Of a DNA stretch of 58,438 bases, positions 40,197 to 50,216 are shown in pieces (the first letter of the stretch is position 1; each line of letters starts with the position of its first letter). The position numbers were made by a program, and so were the translations under genes. The stretch is from Rhizobacter sp. Lineage in GTDB: Bacteria; Pseudomonadota; Gammaproteobacteria; Burkholderiales; Burkholderiaceae_C. The DNA lies in contig JANXZA010000040.1 of NCBI GenBank assembly GCA_025355745.1, positions 1 to 58,438 on the forward strand, written 5' to 3'. Under the pieces are notes generated by a model. That model saw only the letters and a program-made list of their open reading frames with translations, searched no databases and was not told the origin of the DNA.

Positions 40197-40904
40197 TCAC
40201 GACGCGCCTTCTTTGGGAACGGTGCGCAAACCGGCGCGCTGCCAGGCGTCGATGCCGCCATCGAGAAAGCGTGCGTCCACGCCGCAGGCGCGCAGGCGCA
40301 GCGCGGTGACGCGGCCGACCTCGTGGCCGTAGACGCAGTACACGATCACCTTGCGGCCGGCTGGCAATTCACCGGCCCAATCAACGACGCTGGCCGGATC
40401 GCGCCAGGTCGCGTCGGGCAGCATCGAGCTGGCGGCCGCGAACACGCCGGCGCGGCGAACGTCGAGCAGCGCCAACTCGCCGGCCGGCCCGACATCGCCC
40501 TGCCCGGCCGCGAACGGCTCGCTCGCCGCGTGCACGGCGTCCTGGTAGCGCTGGTAGGCCGGCGCCCAATCGATGGCCGCGACGAACGCATGCGCAGCCG
40601 CACCATCATCGGTGGGCAGCGGCATCGCCAGCAACACCGACGCGTCCGAACCGGCTTCGGGCCGCACCCACCGGTTGACCAGCGACCCATCGCGCGCGGC
40701 GAAGGCCAGCTCGACCCGGCCAGGTTCATCGGCATGGGCCTCGACCAGGGCGATGAAGTCGTCGCGCCATCGCGCCACACTGGCAAAATTGCTTGACAAG
40801 GCAAGTTCCATGGCGGGTGTCAGCGTGGCCGCAGCGGTGGCGGCGGTGGCTGATCCGGCCGAAGTGGCGGGAAGGGCTTGAAGGGCGCGAAGATCGACCG
40901 TCAT
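40197..40904 (-). CDS. Degenerate superoxide-dismutase-like domain fused to rhodanese, chr operon
   Basis: A 235-residue protein. Residues ~28-130 resemble the C-terminal half of Fe/Mn superoxide dismutases as found in ChrC ('ALSSNFASVARWRDDFIALV', 'FAARDGSLVNRW', 'IDWAPAYQRYQDAVHAASE'). However, the D-x-x-x-H metal-ligand segment is replaced by 'LAMPLPTDDGAAAH', so a dismutase metal site is not visible. Residues ~140-230 are a rhodanese domain with catalytic Cys190 in 'VIVYCVYGHEVGR'. ATG 40904 has AAGGA. As third gene of chrB-chrA it probably serves chromate or thiol stress; the enzymatic role is inferred. Confidence 0.75.
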   Translation of the reverse strand: MTVDLRALQALPATSAGSATAATAAATLTPAMELALSSNFASVARWRDDFIALVEAHADEPGRVELAFAARDGSLVNRWVRPEAGSDASVLLAMPLPTDDGAAAHAFVAAIDWAPAYQRYQDAVHAASEPFAAGQGDVGPAGELALLDVRRAGVFAAASSMLPDATWRDPASVVDWAGELPAGRKVIVYCVYGHEVGRVTALRLRACGVDARFLDGGIDAWQRAGLRTVPKEGAS

Positions 40905-40937
40905 GCGGTGTCCTTGGGTTCAGTGAATGAAAGCCTG

Positions 40938-42299
40938 TCAGACAAGCCGCGCGAACGTGATGACCAAACCCGCCAGCGCGCAGGCGCCGAGCAGCGGAAT
41001 CACGCCGACCTTGAAGCGGAACAACGCCACCGCAGCGGCCAGCGTGATCAACGCCGAGGCGACGCTGAACGGCCCGCCGAAGCCCTGCGGCCAGAGCACG
41101 TGGTAAGCGAAGAACAGCGCCAGGTTCAGGATCACGCCGACCACGGCCGCCGTGATGGCCGTCAACGGCGCGCTGAACTTCAGGTTGCCGTGCGTCGACT
41201 CGACCAGCGGCCCGCCCGCCAGGATGAACACGAACGACGGCAGGAAGGTGAAGAAGGTGACGACCGTGGCGGCCAGCGCGCCGCCGAGGAACAGAGCCTC
41301 GGGCCCGAGCGCCTGCTGCACCCAGCCACCGACGAAGCCGACAAAGGCCACCACCATGATGAGCGGGCCCGGCGTGGTCTCGCCCAGCGCCAGGCCGTCA
41401 ATCATCTGCGCACCGGTCAACCAGTGGTGGTGCTCGACGGCCCCCTGGTACACATACGGCAGCACGGCGTAAGCACCACCGAAGGTCAACAGCGCTGCCT
41501 TGGTGAAGAACCAGCCCATCTGGGTCAACGTGCCATTCACGCCGACGCTGCCGAGCAGCAGCGCCATCGCGCCGGCCCACAGCGCCATGCCGATCCCCAG
41601 CACCTGCGCGAGCCGGCGGCGCGAGAAGCGGGCGTGGGCCGGGGTGGGCGACTCATCATCGATCAACGCCGGCCCGAAGCCCTGCTGCGCCGCGCCATGG
41701 CCGCCGCCCAACGCAAAGAGCTGCGGCGCCCGGCGCCCGCCGAAATGGCCGATCAACGCGGCGCCGATCACGATCGCCGGGAACGGCACGTCGAACGCGA
41801 AGATCGCCACGAACGCCGCCGCCGCAATCGCCCACAACCAGCGGTTCTTCAAGGCCCGCGAACCGATGCGGTGCGCCGCGTGCACAACCAGCGCCGCCAC
41901 CGCCGGCTTCAGGCCGAAGAACACGCCCGCCACCCACGGCACGTTGCCGTACGCGATGTAGACCCACGCCAGGCCAACCAGAATGAACAGCGACGGCAAC
42001 ACGAACAGCGCCCCGGCGACGATGCCGCCGCGCGTGCGGTGCATCAGCCAGCCGATGTAGGTGGCGAGTTGCTGGGCCTCGGGGCCGGGCAGCACCATGC
42101 AGAAATTCAGCGCGTGCAGGAAGCGCTTCTCGCTGATCCAGCGGCGCCGCTCGACCAGCTCGGTGTGCATGATGGCGATCTGCCCGGCCGGCCCGCCAAA
42201 ACTGATGAAGCCGAGCTTGAGCCAGAAGCGCAACGCTTCCATGAAGCTCACCGGCAGCGGTGCCTGTGTACGCCTGATAATTCCGTTAGGTTCGCTCAT
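40938..42299 (-). CDS. chrA: ChrA chromate efflux transporter
   Basis: A 453-residue membrane protein of the CHR family, which exports chromate and lowers its cytoplasmic level. It shows the internally duplicated pattern: N-terminal half 'FWLKLGFISFGGPAGQIAIM' with 'FCMVLPGPEAQQLATYIGWL', and C-terminal half 'FFTKAALLTFGGAYAVLPYV' with 'LALGETTPGPLIMVVAFVGF'. ATG 42299 overlaps the chrB stop by 4 bp. The SOD-like/rhodanese gene follows after 33 bp. The three genes form one operon on the minus strand. Confidence 0.96.
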   Translation of the reverse strand: MSEPNGIIRRTQAPLPVSFMEALRFWLKLGFISFGGPAGQIAIMHTELVERRRWISEKRFLHALNFCMVLPGPEAQQLATYIGWLMHRTRGGIVAGALFVLPSLFILVGLAWVYIAYGNVPWVAGVFFGLKPAVAALVVHAAHRIGSRALKNRWLWAIAAAAFVAIFAFDVPFPAIVIGAALIGHFGGRRAPQLFALGGGHGAAQQGFGPALIDDESPTPAHARFSRRRLAQVLGIGMALWAGAMALLLGSVGVNGTLTQMGWFFTKAALLTFGGAYAVLPYVYQGAVEHHHWLTGAQMIDGLALGETTPGPLIMVVAFVGFVGGWVQQALGPEALFLGGALAATVVTFFTFLPSFVFILAGGPLVESTHGNLKFSAPLTAITAAVVGVILNLALFFAYHVLWPQGFGGPFSVASALITLAAAVALFRFKVGVIPLLGACALAGLVITFARLV

Positions 42300-43237
42300 G
42301 GGGTCGTGATCTCCGACTCGAACGCCACCCGCAACCCTTCGAACACGCCGCTTGCCACCAGCATCAGTTGATCGTCGTCGGCAATCGCTTCGCGCAAGCC
42401 GGCCATCACGCGTTCCACGCCGCTCGCCTCGGGCGGCTCGACGCCGCCAGCATCGAGAAAATGCACCAGCGCGCCGAGCCGATTCAAGGCCGGCTGTTCG
42501 AGGTCGAAGGCGGCCAGCAAGACCTCAAACGTGACCTTCGCGCCCGCATGGCTGAAGGCGGCGCCATCGAAGTCGAAGCCGAGCGCATGCCGAGGGCAGT
42601 CGGCCGGGTCGGTGAGCCACAGGAAGCGCGCCTGCGGGTCGATGTGGCGGCGGATCAACCAGGCGCAGGCCAGCCGGTCGACCCACGGGCGCTGGCGCGT
42701 GGCCCAGACGCGGCCTTGATACGCAGTCGCCGCGAGGCGCGGAATCGCGCGCGCAACCGCCTGCGGCTCGCCAGGCGAGAGCGCGGCGTGGGCGCGGGCC
42801 TGCAGGTCGTCGAGGGCGGCCACAGCCTGGCGGCGCGCTTCCGCCGGGAAGTAGTCAGTCTCGATCAGGCTCGCGAGCGCCTTGGCCAGCTTGCGGGTCT
42901 GCTTGAGCACATCGAGGGCGTTGCCCGCGTCGAGCATCGCGCCGGCCGAGGTGATGTCGGCAAGCAGCAGCGCGTAGCCGTCGCTGCGGTCGAACAGCGC
43001 CTCGAATTGCGCGTCGGATTCCGCGCCGACCCGCAGCAGGTGGGCCGCGCCGCCGGCGGCCCGAACCTCATCGGCCACGCCGGCCAACAGTGCGCGGCAG
43101 CCATCGCGCTGCGGCAACAGGTACACGCCGTCGCGCAGCACGGCGGCACCGCAGGCCTTCAGCGCGCGCCAGGCGCGCATGCGCGCGGTGGCGTTCTCGG
43201 TGGGCAGGGTCAGTACCAAAGCGATCCAGGAATTCAT
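42296..43237 (-). CDS. chrB: ChrB chromate-sensing regulator
   Basis: A 313-residue ChrB protein: N-terminal 'WIALVLTLPTENATARMRAW' and 'CGAAVLRDGVYLLP' are typical of ChrB. The C-terminal ChrB domain has 'VWATRQRPWVDRLACAWLI' and 'DPQARFLWLTDPADCP'. ChrB is a chromate-responsive repressor of chr operons, so the operon is probably autoregulated at its own promoter (see repeats at 43250-43280). It is the first gene of chrB-chrA-SOD/rhodanese. Confidence 0.92.
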   Translation of the reverse strand: MNSWIALVLTLPTENATARMRAWRALKACGAAVLRDGVYLLPQRDGCRALLAGVADEVRAAGGAAHLLRVGAESDAQFEALFDRSDGYALLLADITSAGAMLDAGNALDVLKQTRKLAKALASLIETDYFPAEARRQAVAALDDLQARAHAALSPGEPQAVARAIPRLAATAYQGRVWATRQRPWVDRLACAWLIRRHIDPQARFLWLTDPADCPRHALGFDFDGAAFSHAGAKVTFEVLLAAFDLEQPALNRLGALVHFLDAGGVEPPEASGVERVMAGLREAIADDDQLMLVASGVFEGLRVAFESEITTP

Positions 43238-43249
43238 GTTGTTTACTCT

Positions 43250-43280
43250 ACAAGTATGTAGCGATAATTACAAGACTACT
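43250..43280. promoter_or_regulatory. chrB promoter repeats, ChrB operator candidate
   Basis: Two direct repeats ACAAG (43250-43254 and 43270-43274) lie 20 bp apart, each followed by an ACTAC/TGTAG-like end. The first lies within the palindrome CTAC-AAGTAT-GTAG (43248-43261). They occupy the AT-rich stretch just upstream of the chrB start (43237), where the regulator would block or activate transcription. Confidence 0.5.
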
Positions 43281-43403
43281 TTGCGCAGCCGGCAGCCGCC
43301 TGCGCACCGCGCCGCGTTGAAAAGCGCTCACAATTCATTTGACACCTAAACTAGTTTGACCGAAACTTGTGGCCACGTTGAACCCTGCGCGAACGGAGCG
43401 AGC

Positions 43404-45770
43404 ATGAAGATCGTGTGCATCGGTGGTGGCCCGGCCGGCCTGTACTTCGCGCTGCTGATGAAGCAAGCCGACCCTTCGCACGACGTGACCGTGGTCGAGC
43501 GCAACAAGCCCTACGACACCTTCGGCTGGGGCGTGGTGTTTTCCGACGCCACGCTGGCCAATATGCGCCAGTGGGACGCCGAGACCGCCGCCGACATCGA
43601 ACTTGCCTTCAACCACTGGGACGACATCGAACTCGAGTTCAAGGGCGAAACCATCCGCAGCGGCGGCCACGGCTTCGTCGGCATCGGCCGCAAGAAGCTG
43701 CTGAACCTGTTGCAGCGCCGCTGCGAGGCACTCGGCGTGGTGCTGGCCTTCGAGCAAGAGGTCGAGTCCGATGCCGACTTCCCCGACGCCGACCTGATCA
43801 TTGCCTGCGACGGCGTCAACTCCAGCATCCGCCGCAAGTACGCCAAGGTCTTCAAGCCCGATGTCGTGACCCGGCCGAACCGCTTCATCTGGCTCGGCAC
43901 GACGCGCCTGTACGACGCCTTCAACTTCACGTTCGTAAAGACCGAACACGGCTGGTTCCAGGCCCACGTCTACCAGTTCGACGGCCAGACCACGACCTTC
44001 ATCGTCGAAACGCCCGAGCACGTCTGGAAGGCGCATGGGCTGGGCACATTGAACGTCGACGAATCGGTGGCGTTCTGCGAACAGCTGTTCGCGCCGCACC
44101 TGCACGGCCACAAGCTGATGAGCAATGCGCGCCACCTGCGCGGCTCGCCGTGGCTGAACTTCCAGCGCGTCAAGTGCGAGCAGTGGTCGCTGTTCAACGG
44201 CAACAGCCATGTCGTGCTGATGGGCGACGCGGTGCACACCGCGCATTTCGCGATCGGCTCGGGCACCAAGCTGGCGATCGAAGATGCGATCGAACTGGCG
44301 CAGCAATTCCTGCGGCTTGGCGCCACCGTCGATCACATCCCTGACGTGCTGGCGCAGTACCAGGCGCTGCGCAAGGTCGATGTGCTGCGCCTTCAGAACG
44401 CGGCCTGGAACGCGATGGAATGGTTCGAGTCGGTCGGCCAGCGCTACGCGGATGCGCTGCCCCCCGAGCAGTTCATGTACTCGATGCTGACGCGCTCGCA
44501 GCGCATCTCGCACGAGAACCTGCGGCTGCGCGACCCGGCCTGGCTGGAAGGCTTCGAGCGCTGGTTTGCGCGGCGCTGCGGCCTGGCGCTGGGCCCGCAA
44601 GACAAACCACCGCCGCCGATGTTCACGCCGTTCACCGTGCGCGGCATCACGCTGAAGAACCGCATCGTCGTCTCGCCGATGGCGCAGTACAGCGCGGTCG
44701 ATGGCGTGGCCGGCGACTACCACTTGGTGCACCTCGGCGCACGCGCGCTGGGCGGCGCCGGCCTGGTGTTCGCCGAGATGACGTGTGTCAGCGCCGACGC
44801 CCGCATCACCCCCGGCTGCCCGGGGCTGTACAGCGAAGCCCAGTGCCTCGCCTGGAAGCGCATCGCCGACTGGATCCACGCCAACAGCGACGCGAAGTTC
44901 GCGATGCAGCTCGGCCACGCCGGCGCGAAGGCCTCGACCCGCGTCGCCTGGGAAGGTATCGACCAGCCGCTGACCGAGGGCAACTGGCCGCTGGTCTCGG
45001 CCTCGCGCCAGCAGTACCTGGCCGGCGTGAGCCAGATCTCCAGCGCGATGACGCGCGCCGACATGGACCGCGTGTGCGCCGAGTTCGTACACAGCACCGA
45101 GTCGGCAGCGCGGGCCGGCGTCGATTGGCTGGAGCTGCACTGCGCGCACGGCTACCTGTTGTCGTCGTTCGTTTCGCCGCTGACGAACCAGCGCAGCGAT
45201 GCGTACGGTGGCAGCCTTCAGAACCGGCTGCGCTATCCGATCGAAGTGTTCAAGGCGATGCGCGCCGCGTGGCCGCAGCACCTGCCGATGTCGGTGCGCA
45301 TCTCGGCGCACGACTGGGTCGAAGGCGGCATCACGCCGCTCGATGCGGTCGAGGTCGCGCGTGCCTTCAAGGCTGCGGGCGCCGACCTGATCGACTGTTC
45401 GGCGGGCCAGGTCAGCAAGCTGGAGCAGCCGGTCTATGGCCGCATGTTCCAGACGCCGTTCTCGGACCGCATCCGCAACGAAGCCGGCATCGCAACGATC
45501 GCGGTCGGCGCGATCTTCGAGGCCGACCACGTGAACAGCATCATCGCCGCCGGCCGCGCCGACCTGTGCGCCATCGCCCGCCCGCACCTCGCGAACCCGG
45601 CCTGGACGCTCACCGAAGCGGCGAAGATCGGCCACACGCAGATCGACTGGCCGAAGCAGTACCTGTCGGGCAAGCCGCAGATGGAGGCGAACTTCGCGCG
45701 TGAAAAGCTCGCGGCCCAGGCCGCGCTTGCGACCGACCGGGCCGGCCCGGTCGAGCGGGAATCGGCATGA
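43404..45770 (+). CDS. Bifunctional aryl-CoA monooxygenase/reductase (2-aminobenzoyl-CoA or salicylyl-CoA type)
   Basis: A 788-residue two-domain protein. Residues 1-~380 are a flavoprotein monooxygenase ('[20 protein letters not shown]' FAD loop, '[17 protein letters not shown]', '[20 protein letters not shown]'). Residues ~405-770 are an old-yellow-enzyme reductase ('[20 protein letters not shown]', '[20 protein letters not shown]'). This layout is that of 2-aminobenzoyl-CoA monooxygenase/reductase, also annotated as salicylyl-CoA 5-hydroxylase. It hydroxylates and dearomatises the ring as CoA thioester. ATG 43404 has GGAGCG. The CoA ligase, dehydrogenase and hydratase genes that follow support the anthranilate pathway, although salicylate is not excluded. 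Confidence 0.9.
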   Translation: MKIVCIGGGPAGLYFALLMKQADPSHDVTVVERNKPYDTFGWGVVFSDATLANMRQWDAETAADIELAFNHWDDIELEFKGETIRSGGHGFVGIGRKKLLNLLQRRCEALGVVLAFEQEVESDADFPDADLIIACDGVNSSIRRKYAKVFKPDVVTRPNRFIWLGTTRLYDAFNFTFVKTEHGWFQAHVYQFDGQTTTFIVETPEHVWKAHGLGTLNVDESVAFCEQLFAPHLHGHKLMSNARHLRGSPWLNFQRVKCEQWSLFNGNSHVVLMGDAVHTAHFAIGSGTKLAIEDAIELAQQFLRLGATVDHIPDVLAQYQALRKVDVLRLQNAAWNAMEWFESVGQRYADALPPEQFMYSMLTRSQRISHENLRLRDPAWLEGFERWFARRCGLALGPQDKPPPPMFTPFTVRGITLKNRIVVSPMAQYSAVDGVAGDYHLVHLGARALGGAGLVFAEMTCVSADARITPGCPGLYSEAQCLAWKRIADWIHANSDAKFAMQLGHAGAKASTRVAWEGIDQPLTEGNWPLVSASRQQYLAGVSQISSAMTRADMDRVCAEFVHSTESAARAGVDWLELHCAHGYLLSSFVSPLTNQRSDAYGGSLQNRLRYPIEVFKAMRAAWPQHLPMSVRISAHDWVEGGITPLDAVEVARAFKAAGADLIDCSAGQVSKLEQPVYGRMFQTPFSDRIRNEAGIATIAVGAIFEADHVNSIIAAGRADLCAIARPHLANPAWTLTEAAKIGHTQIDWPKQYLSGKPQMEANFAREKLAAQAALATDRAGPVERESA

Positions 45771-46447
45771 AGCGCGCCCCCCGATCCGACGCCAACCCGC
45801 TGCTCGACGACGAGCGCATCGGCCTCGAAGGCCACATGGCCAGCGACGACCACCAATCGTTGAAGGTCTGGCTGCGGCTGCTGTCGTGCAGCACCCAGAT
45901 CGAAACCGAAATTCGCAAACGCCTGCGCGCCGAGTTCGGCATGACACTGGCGCGCTTCGACTACCTGGCCCAATTGCAGCGCCACCCCGACGGCCTGCGC
46001 ATGCGTGCGCTGTCGCACTTCCTGATGGTGACCGGCGGCAACGTGACCGGCCTGACTGACGAGCTCGAAAAGGAAGGCCTGGTCGAACGCGTGGCCGAGC
46101 CGCAAGACCGGCGTTCGTACCGGGTCTCGTTGACGAAGAAAGGCAGCAAGCTGTTCGCGAAGATTGCCACCGTGCATGAAGCCTGGGTGATCGCGATCTT
46201 CGCCGGCATGAGCCTGGCGCAGAAGGCGCAACTGCAGGACTTGCTGGGCCGGGTGCGGGTGCAGCTCAACGACATCCAAAGCTCTTCTCCCTCTCCCCGC
46301 TCTTCCCCCTCTCCCCGCAGGGGAGAGGGAGCAATGCAAAGACACGAAGGAACGTTCGATGGCCACCCCCCACCCCACCCTCCTCGCCGGCAACCGCAAA
46401 CCCCTCGCCGCCTACCGCGCCGAGCACTTCGGCTGGGCCGTGCATGA
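45767..46447 (+). CDS. MarR-family regulator with repeat-extended C-terminus
   Basis: A winged-helix MarR protein: '[20 protein letters not shown]', '[20 protein letters not shown]' and wing '[20 protein letters not shown]'. It probably represses this catabolic operon until an aryl-CoA ligand binds. The family part ends near residue 172 ('[11 protein letters not shown]', about 46280). After that the frame continues for ~55 residues of Ser/Pro/Arg-rich sequence, encoded by an 18-bp tandem repeat and hairpin and then by the start of the next gene (88-bp overlap). The extension looks like loss of the original stop by repeat growth. The start overlaps the previous stop by 4 bp (ATGA). Confidence 0.88.
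   Translation: MKRAPRSDANPLLDDERIGLEGHMASDDHQSLKVWLRLLSCSTQIETEIRKRLRAEFGMTLARFDYLAQLQRHPDGLRMRALSHFLMVTGGNVTGLTDELEKEGLVERVAEPQDRRSYRVSLTKKGSKLFAKIATVHEAWVIAIFAGMSLAQKAQLQDLLGRVRVQLNDIQSSSPSPRSSPSPRRGEGAMQRHEGTFDGHPPPHPPRRQPQTPRRLPRRALRLGRA
46283..46329. repeat. 18-bp direct repeat plus 10-bp-stem hairpin in the 3' end of the MarR gene
   Basis: Two units TCTTCTCCCTCTCCCCGC/TCTTCCCCCTCTCCCCGC (46283-46318, one mismatch) are followed by a reversed copy. CCCTCTCCCC (46307-46316) pairs perfectly with GGGGAGAGGG (46320-46329). This CT-rich palindrome resembles dispersed repeats of GC-rich proteobacteria. It could form an mRNA hairpin 30 bp before the hydratase start. Confidence 0.85.
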
Positions 46448-47207
46448 CCGCGTTGGCACCATCACATTGAACCGGCCCGAACGCAAGAACCCGCTGACGT
46501 TCGCCGCCTACGCCGAACTGCGCGATCTGTTCGAGGCGCTGCGTTACGCCGACGATGTGGCCGCCATCGTCGTGCACGGCGCTGGCGACAACTTCTGCTC
46601 TGGCGGCGACGTGCACGAAATCATCGGCCCGTTGATCAGCCTGTCCGCCCCCGAGCTGCTGATGTTCACGCGCATGACCGGCGCGCTCGTGAAGGCGATG
46701 CGGCACTGCCCGCAACCCATCGTCGCCAGCATCGACGGCGTGTGCGCCGGGGCTGGGGCGATCATCGCGATGGCATCCGACCTGCGCCTGGGCACCGCTC
46801 GCAGCAAAACGGCCTTCCTGTTCAACCGTGTCGGCCTGGCCGGCTGCGACATGGGCGCCTGCGCGATGCTGCCGCGCATCATCGGCCAGGGCCGGGCCAG
46901 CGAACTGCTCTACACCGGCCGCTCGCTCGGCGGCGACGAGGCGGCGCAGTGGGGCTTCCTGAACCGCGTCTGTTCGCCCGAGACGGTGCTTGCCGAAGCC
47001 CGCGCGCTGGCGCACGACATCGCCCACGGCCCGACCTTCGCGAACGGCATCACCAAGACCATGCTGCAGCACGAATGGGCGATGAGCGTCGATGAAGCGA
47101 TCGAGTCGGAAGCGCAGGCGCAGGCGCTGTGCATGCTGACCGAAGACTTCAAGCGCGCCTATGAAGCGTTCAGTGCAAAGGCCCGGCCGGTGTTCCAGGG
47201 CAACTGA
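46359..47207 (+). CDS. Enoyl-CoA hydratase/isomerase family protein
   Basis: A 282-residue crotonase-fold enzyme: '[20 protein letters not shown]', oxyanion loop '[12 protein letters not shown]' and '[20 protein letters not shown]', then '[20 protein letters not shown]'. Within the operon it would hydrate or open the ring of the CoA-bound intermediate made by the monooxygenase/reductase. ATG 46359 has GAAGGAA 8 bp upstream. It overlaps the repeat-extended MarR frame by 88 bp, which is not a functional overlap of the original genes. Confidence 0.9.
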   Translation: MATPHPTLLAGNRKPLAAYRAEHFGWAVHDRVGTITLNRPERKNPLTFAAYAELRDLFEALRYADDVAAIVVHGAGDNFCSGGDVHEIIGPLISLSAPELLMFTRMTGALVKAMRHCPQPIVASIDGVCAGAGAIIAMASDLRLGTARSKTAFLFNRVGLAGCDMGACAMLPRIIGQGRASELLYTGRSLGGDEAAQWGFLNRVCSPETVLAEARALAHDIAHGPTFANGITKTMLQHEWAMSVDEAIESEAQAQALCMLTEDFKRAYEAFSAKARPVFQGN

Positions 47208-47236
47208 AGCTCGCATTGCAAACGAAAGGCGCGGCG

Positions 47237-48466
47237 ATGAGCGACACCCGATACCTCGACTGGCCGTTCTTCGAGCCGCGCCACCGCGAACTCGCAAAGG
47301 CGCTTGACGCCTGGGCCGCCGAGCACATCGCGCATCTTCACGCGGGTCATGGCACTGATGCCAATGCCCATGTCGATGCCTCTGTGGACACAGCCTGCCG
47401 CGCCTGCGTGCGCGCGCTCGGCGATGGCGGCTGGCTGCGCCATGCGGTGGCGGGCACGGCGGTCGGCGGCGCATCGGACGGGCTCGACACGCGCAGCCTG
47501 TGCCTGATCCGCGAGACGCTGGCGCGCCACAACGGCCTGGCCGATTTCGCGTTCGCGATGCAGGGCCTGGGCTCGGGCGCCATCAGCCTGGACGGCAGCC
47601 TGGCTCAGAAGATGAGCTACCTGCCGCGGGTCGCCCGTGGCGATGCGATTGCCGCCTTTGCCTTGTCGGAGCCCGACGCCGGCTCCGACGTGGCGGCGCT
47701 GGCTTGCGAGGCCCGCGTCGATGGCGAGCACGCGGTGCTGAACGGCAAGAAGACCTGGATCTCGAACGGCGGCATCGCCGACTTCTATGTCGTGTTTGCG
47801 CGCAGCGGTGAAGCAGCCGGCGAGGGGCCACAGGGCACTCCGTCCCGAAGTGCTCGCGGCATCTCGGCCTTCATCGTCGATGCCGGCACGCCGGGCTTCG
47901 AAATCGCCGAGCGCATCCAGGTCATCGCCCCGCACCCGCTGGCGCGGCTGCGCTTCACCAACTGCCGCATTCCGTTGACGCAACGGATCGGTGCTGCCGG
48001 CGATGGCTTCAAGGTCGCGATGCGCACGCTCGATGTGTTCCGCACATCCGTGGCCGCCGCCGCGCTCGGCTTCGCGCGCTGCGCGCTCGACCACAGCCTG
48101 CAACGCGCCGCGACGCGCAAGATGTTCAAGGGCGTGCTCGGCGACTTCCAGCTCACCCAGGCCAAGCTCGCGACGATGGCGACCATCATCGACAGCGCCG
48201 CGCTGCTCACCTACCGCGCCGCCTGGATGCGCGACCAGGGCCATACCGTGACGCGCGAAGCCGCGATGGCGAAGCTCGCCGCCACCGAAGGCGCGCAGCA
48301 GGTGATCGACGCGGCCGTGCAGTTGTGGGGCGGCCTGGGGGTCGTCAGCAATCAGCCGGTGGAAAGGCTGTACCGCGAGATCCGTGCGCTGCGCATCTAC
48401 GAAGGTGCGACCGAAGTGCAGCAGTTGATCATCGGGCGGGATTTGCTGCGTGAGGGGCCGAGATGA
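47237..48466 (+). CDS. Acyl-CoA dehydrogenase
   Basis: A 409-residue flavoprotein of the acyl-CoA dehydrogenase family: '[20 protein letters not shown]', '[19 protein letters not shown]', '[16 protein letters not shown]' and the C-terminal '[20 protein letters not shown]', in which the Glu of 'YEG' is the usual catalytic base. It would introduce or move a double bond in the alicyclic CoA ester after the monooxygenase/reductase step. ATG 47237 is chosen over 47216 because of the AAAGGCG site and the family-like start '[12 protein letters not shown]'. It is 29 bp after the hydratase gene. Confidence 0.92.
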   Translation: MSDTRYLDWPFFEPRHRELAKALDAWAAEHIAHLHAGHGTDANAHVDASVDTACRACVRALGDGGWLRHAVAGTAVGGASDGLDTRSLCLIRETLARHNGLADFAFAMQGLGSGAISLDGSLAQKMSYLPRVARGDAIAAFALSEPDAGSDVAALACEARVDGEHAVLNGKKTWISNGGIADFYVVFARSGEAAGEGPQGTPSRSARGISAFIVDAGTPGFEIAERIQVIAPHPLARLRFTNCRIPLTQRIGAAGDGFKVAMRTLDVFRTSVAAAALGFARCALDHSLQRAATRKMFKGVLGDFQLTQAKLATMATIIDSAALLTYRAAWMRDQGHTVTREAAMAKLAATEGAQQVIDAAVQLWGGLGVVSNQPVERLYREIRALRIYEGATEVQQLIIGRDLLREGPR

Positions 48467-48524
48467 TTCGAGATTGGGTCCTGCACGACCGCCCGGCCGA
48501 ATCAACCGCCCATGAGCCAACCCC

Positions 48525-50135
48525 ATGACCAGCGCCCACACCGACACCTTCGCGCGCGACCACCTGCCGCCCGCCACGCAGCAGCCCGACTACCTGTTCG
48601 ACCTGCCCGCCCTGCAGTTCCCCGCACAACTGAATTGCGCCGACGAGTTGCTCGACCGCCCGGTGCGCGAAGGCCGGGGCGCGCGCCTTTGCATCCAGGC
48701 GCCCGGCGTGCGCTGGACCTACGCTGACCTGCAAGCCCGCGCGAACCGCATCGCCAACGTGCTGGTGCACGAGATGGGCGTGGTGCCCGGCAACCGCGTG
48801 CTGCTGCGCGCGCCGAACAACCCGATGATGGCGGCCTGCTGGTTCGGGGTGATGAAGGTCGGCGCGATTGCGGTGGCTACCATGCCGATGCTGCGCGCCA
48901 AGGAACTGACGCAGATGATCGTCAAGGCCGAGGTCAGCCACGCGCTGTGCGACGCGGCGCTGGCCGATGAACTCAGGCTCGCGCAAACACACTGCCCGAC
49001 CTTGACCACGCCGATGCTTTTCAACAGCCGCGATGCCGACGGCCTGGAAGCGCGCATGACGCGCCACAGCCCCATCTTCAGCAACGCCGATACCGCCGCC
49101 GACGACACCTGCATCATCGCCTTCACCTCGGGCACGACCGGCCAGCCGAAAGGCACGATGCACTTTCATCGCGACGTGATGGCGGTCTGCGCCTGCTGGC
49201 CGCCGCATGTGCTGCGGCCGCGCCCGGACGACATCTTCATCGGCAGCCCGCCCCTCGCCTTCACCTTCGGCCTGGGCGGCTTGCTGCTGTTCCCGATGAC
49301 GGTCGGCGCCTCGACCGTGTTGCTGGAAAAAACCTCACCGCAGCACCTGATCGACGCCATCCAAACCTTCGGCGCCACCGTGCTCTTCACCGCGCCGACC
49401 TCCTACCGCGTGATGGCCGCGCAGGGCGCGCTGCTGCGCACGACCGCGCTGCGCCAGTGCGTCTCGGCCGGCGAGGCGCTGCCGGTGGCCACCCGCAGCC
49501 TGTGGCGCGAGGCCACCGGCATCGAGCTGATCGACGGCATCGGTGCCACCGAGATGCTGCACATCTTCATCTCGGCCGACGAAGCCCACGCCCGCCCCGG
49601 CGCCACCGGCACGCCGGTGCCGGGCTACGAAGCGCGGGTGGTGGCCGACGACGGCACGCCGCTGCCGGCTGGCCAGGTCGGCAAGCTGGCAGTGCGCGGA
49701 CCGACCGGCTGCCGCTACCTCGCCGACGCGCGCCAGACCACCTATGTGCAAAACGGCTGGAATCTGACCGGCGACGCCTACCTGATGGACGCCGACGGCC
49801 ACTTCCACTACCAGTCGCGCACCGACGACATGATCGTCTCGGCGGGCTACAACATCGCCTCGGTCGAGGTTGAAGACGCGCTGATGCAGCACCCGCTGGT
49901 GGCAGAGTGCGCCGTGATCGGCGTGGCCGATGCGCAGCGCGGCCAGATCGTCAAGGCCTTCGTCGTGCTGCGCGCCGGCTCCGAGGCCAGCGACGCGTTG
50001 GTGACGGCACTGCAAGACTTCGTCAAAGCCACGGTGGCGCCCTACAAGTACCCGCGCGCGATCGAGTTCCGCAGCGCCTTGCCGCGCACCGAGACCGGAA
50101 AGCTGCAGCGCTTCCGGCTGCGCGAGCCGGCTTGA
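48525..50135 (+). CDS. Aryl-CoA ligase, 2-aminobenzoate-CoA ligase type
   Basis: A 536-residue adenylate-forming ligase: P-loop 'IIAFTSGTTGQPKGTMHFHR', 'GIELIDGIGATEMLHIFISA', hinge 'SRTDDMIVSAGYNIASVEVE' and C-terminal catalytic Lys in 'LPRTETGKLQRFRLR'. The IGATEMLHIFISA segment is that of benzoate/2-aminobenzoate CoA ligases. It would activate anthranilate (or a related aromatic acid) to the CoA thioester consumed by the monooxygenase/reductase encoded at the operon start. The ribosome site before ATG 48525 is weak; the frame and N-terminus fit the family. Confidence 0.9.
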   Translation: MTSAHTDTFARDHLPPATQQPDYLFDLPALQFPAQLNCADELLDRPVREGRGARLCIQAPGVRWTYADLQARANRIANVLVHEMGVVPGNRVLLRAPNNPMMAACWFGVMKVGAIAVATMPMLRAKELTQMIVKAEVSHALCDAALADELRLAQTHCPTLTTPMLFNSRDADGLEARMTRHSPIFSNADTAADDTCIIAFTSGTTGQPKGTMHFHRDVMAVCACWPPHVLRPRPDDIFIGSPPLAFTFGLGGLLLFPMTVGASTVLLEKTSPQHLIDAIQTFGATVLFTAPTSYRVMAAQGALLRTTALRQCVSAGEALPVATRSLWREATGIELIDGIGATEMLHIFISADEAHARPGATGTPVPGYEARVVADDGTPLPAGQVGKLAVRGPTGCRYLADARQTTYVQNGWNLTGDAYLMDADGHFHYQSRTDDMIVSAGYNIASVEVEDALMQHPLVAECAVIGVADAQRGQIVKAFVVLRAGSEASDALVTALQDFVKATVAPYKYPRAIEFRSALPRTETGKLQRFRLREPA

Positions 50136-50216
50136 GCCGGCTTTTAGCCCAAGAGAGCGGCGGCGCAGTCCTGGTCATTTCCACCTGACTCGAAATATCG
50201 AATGGAGACCGTCCCG

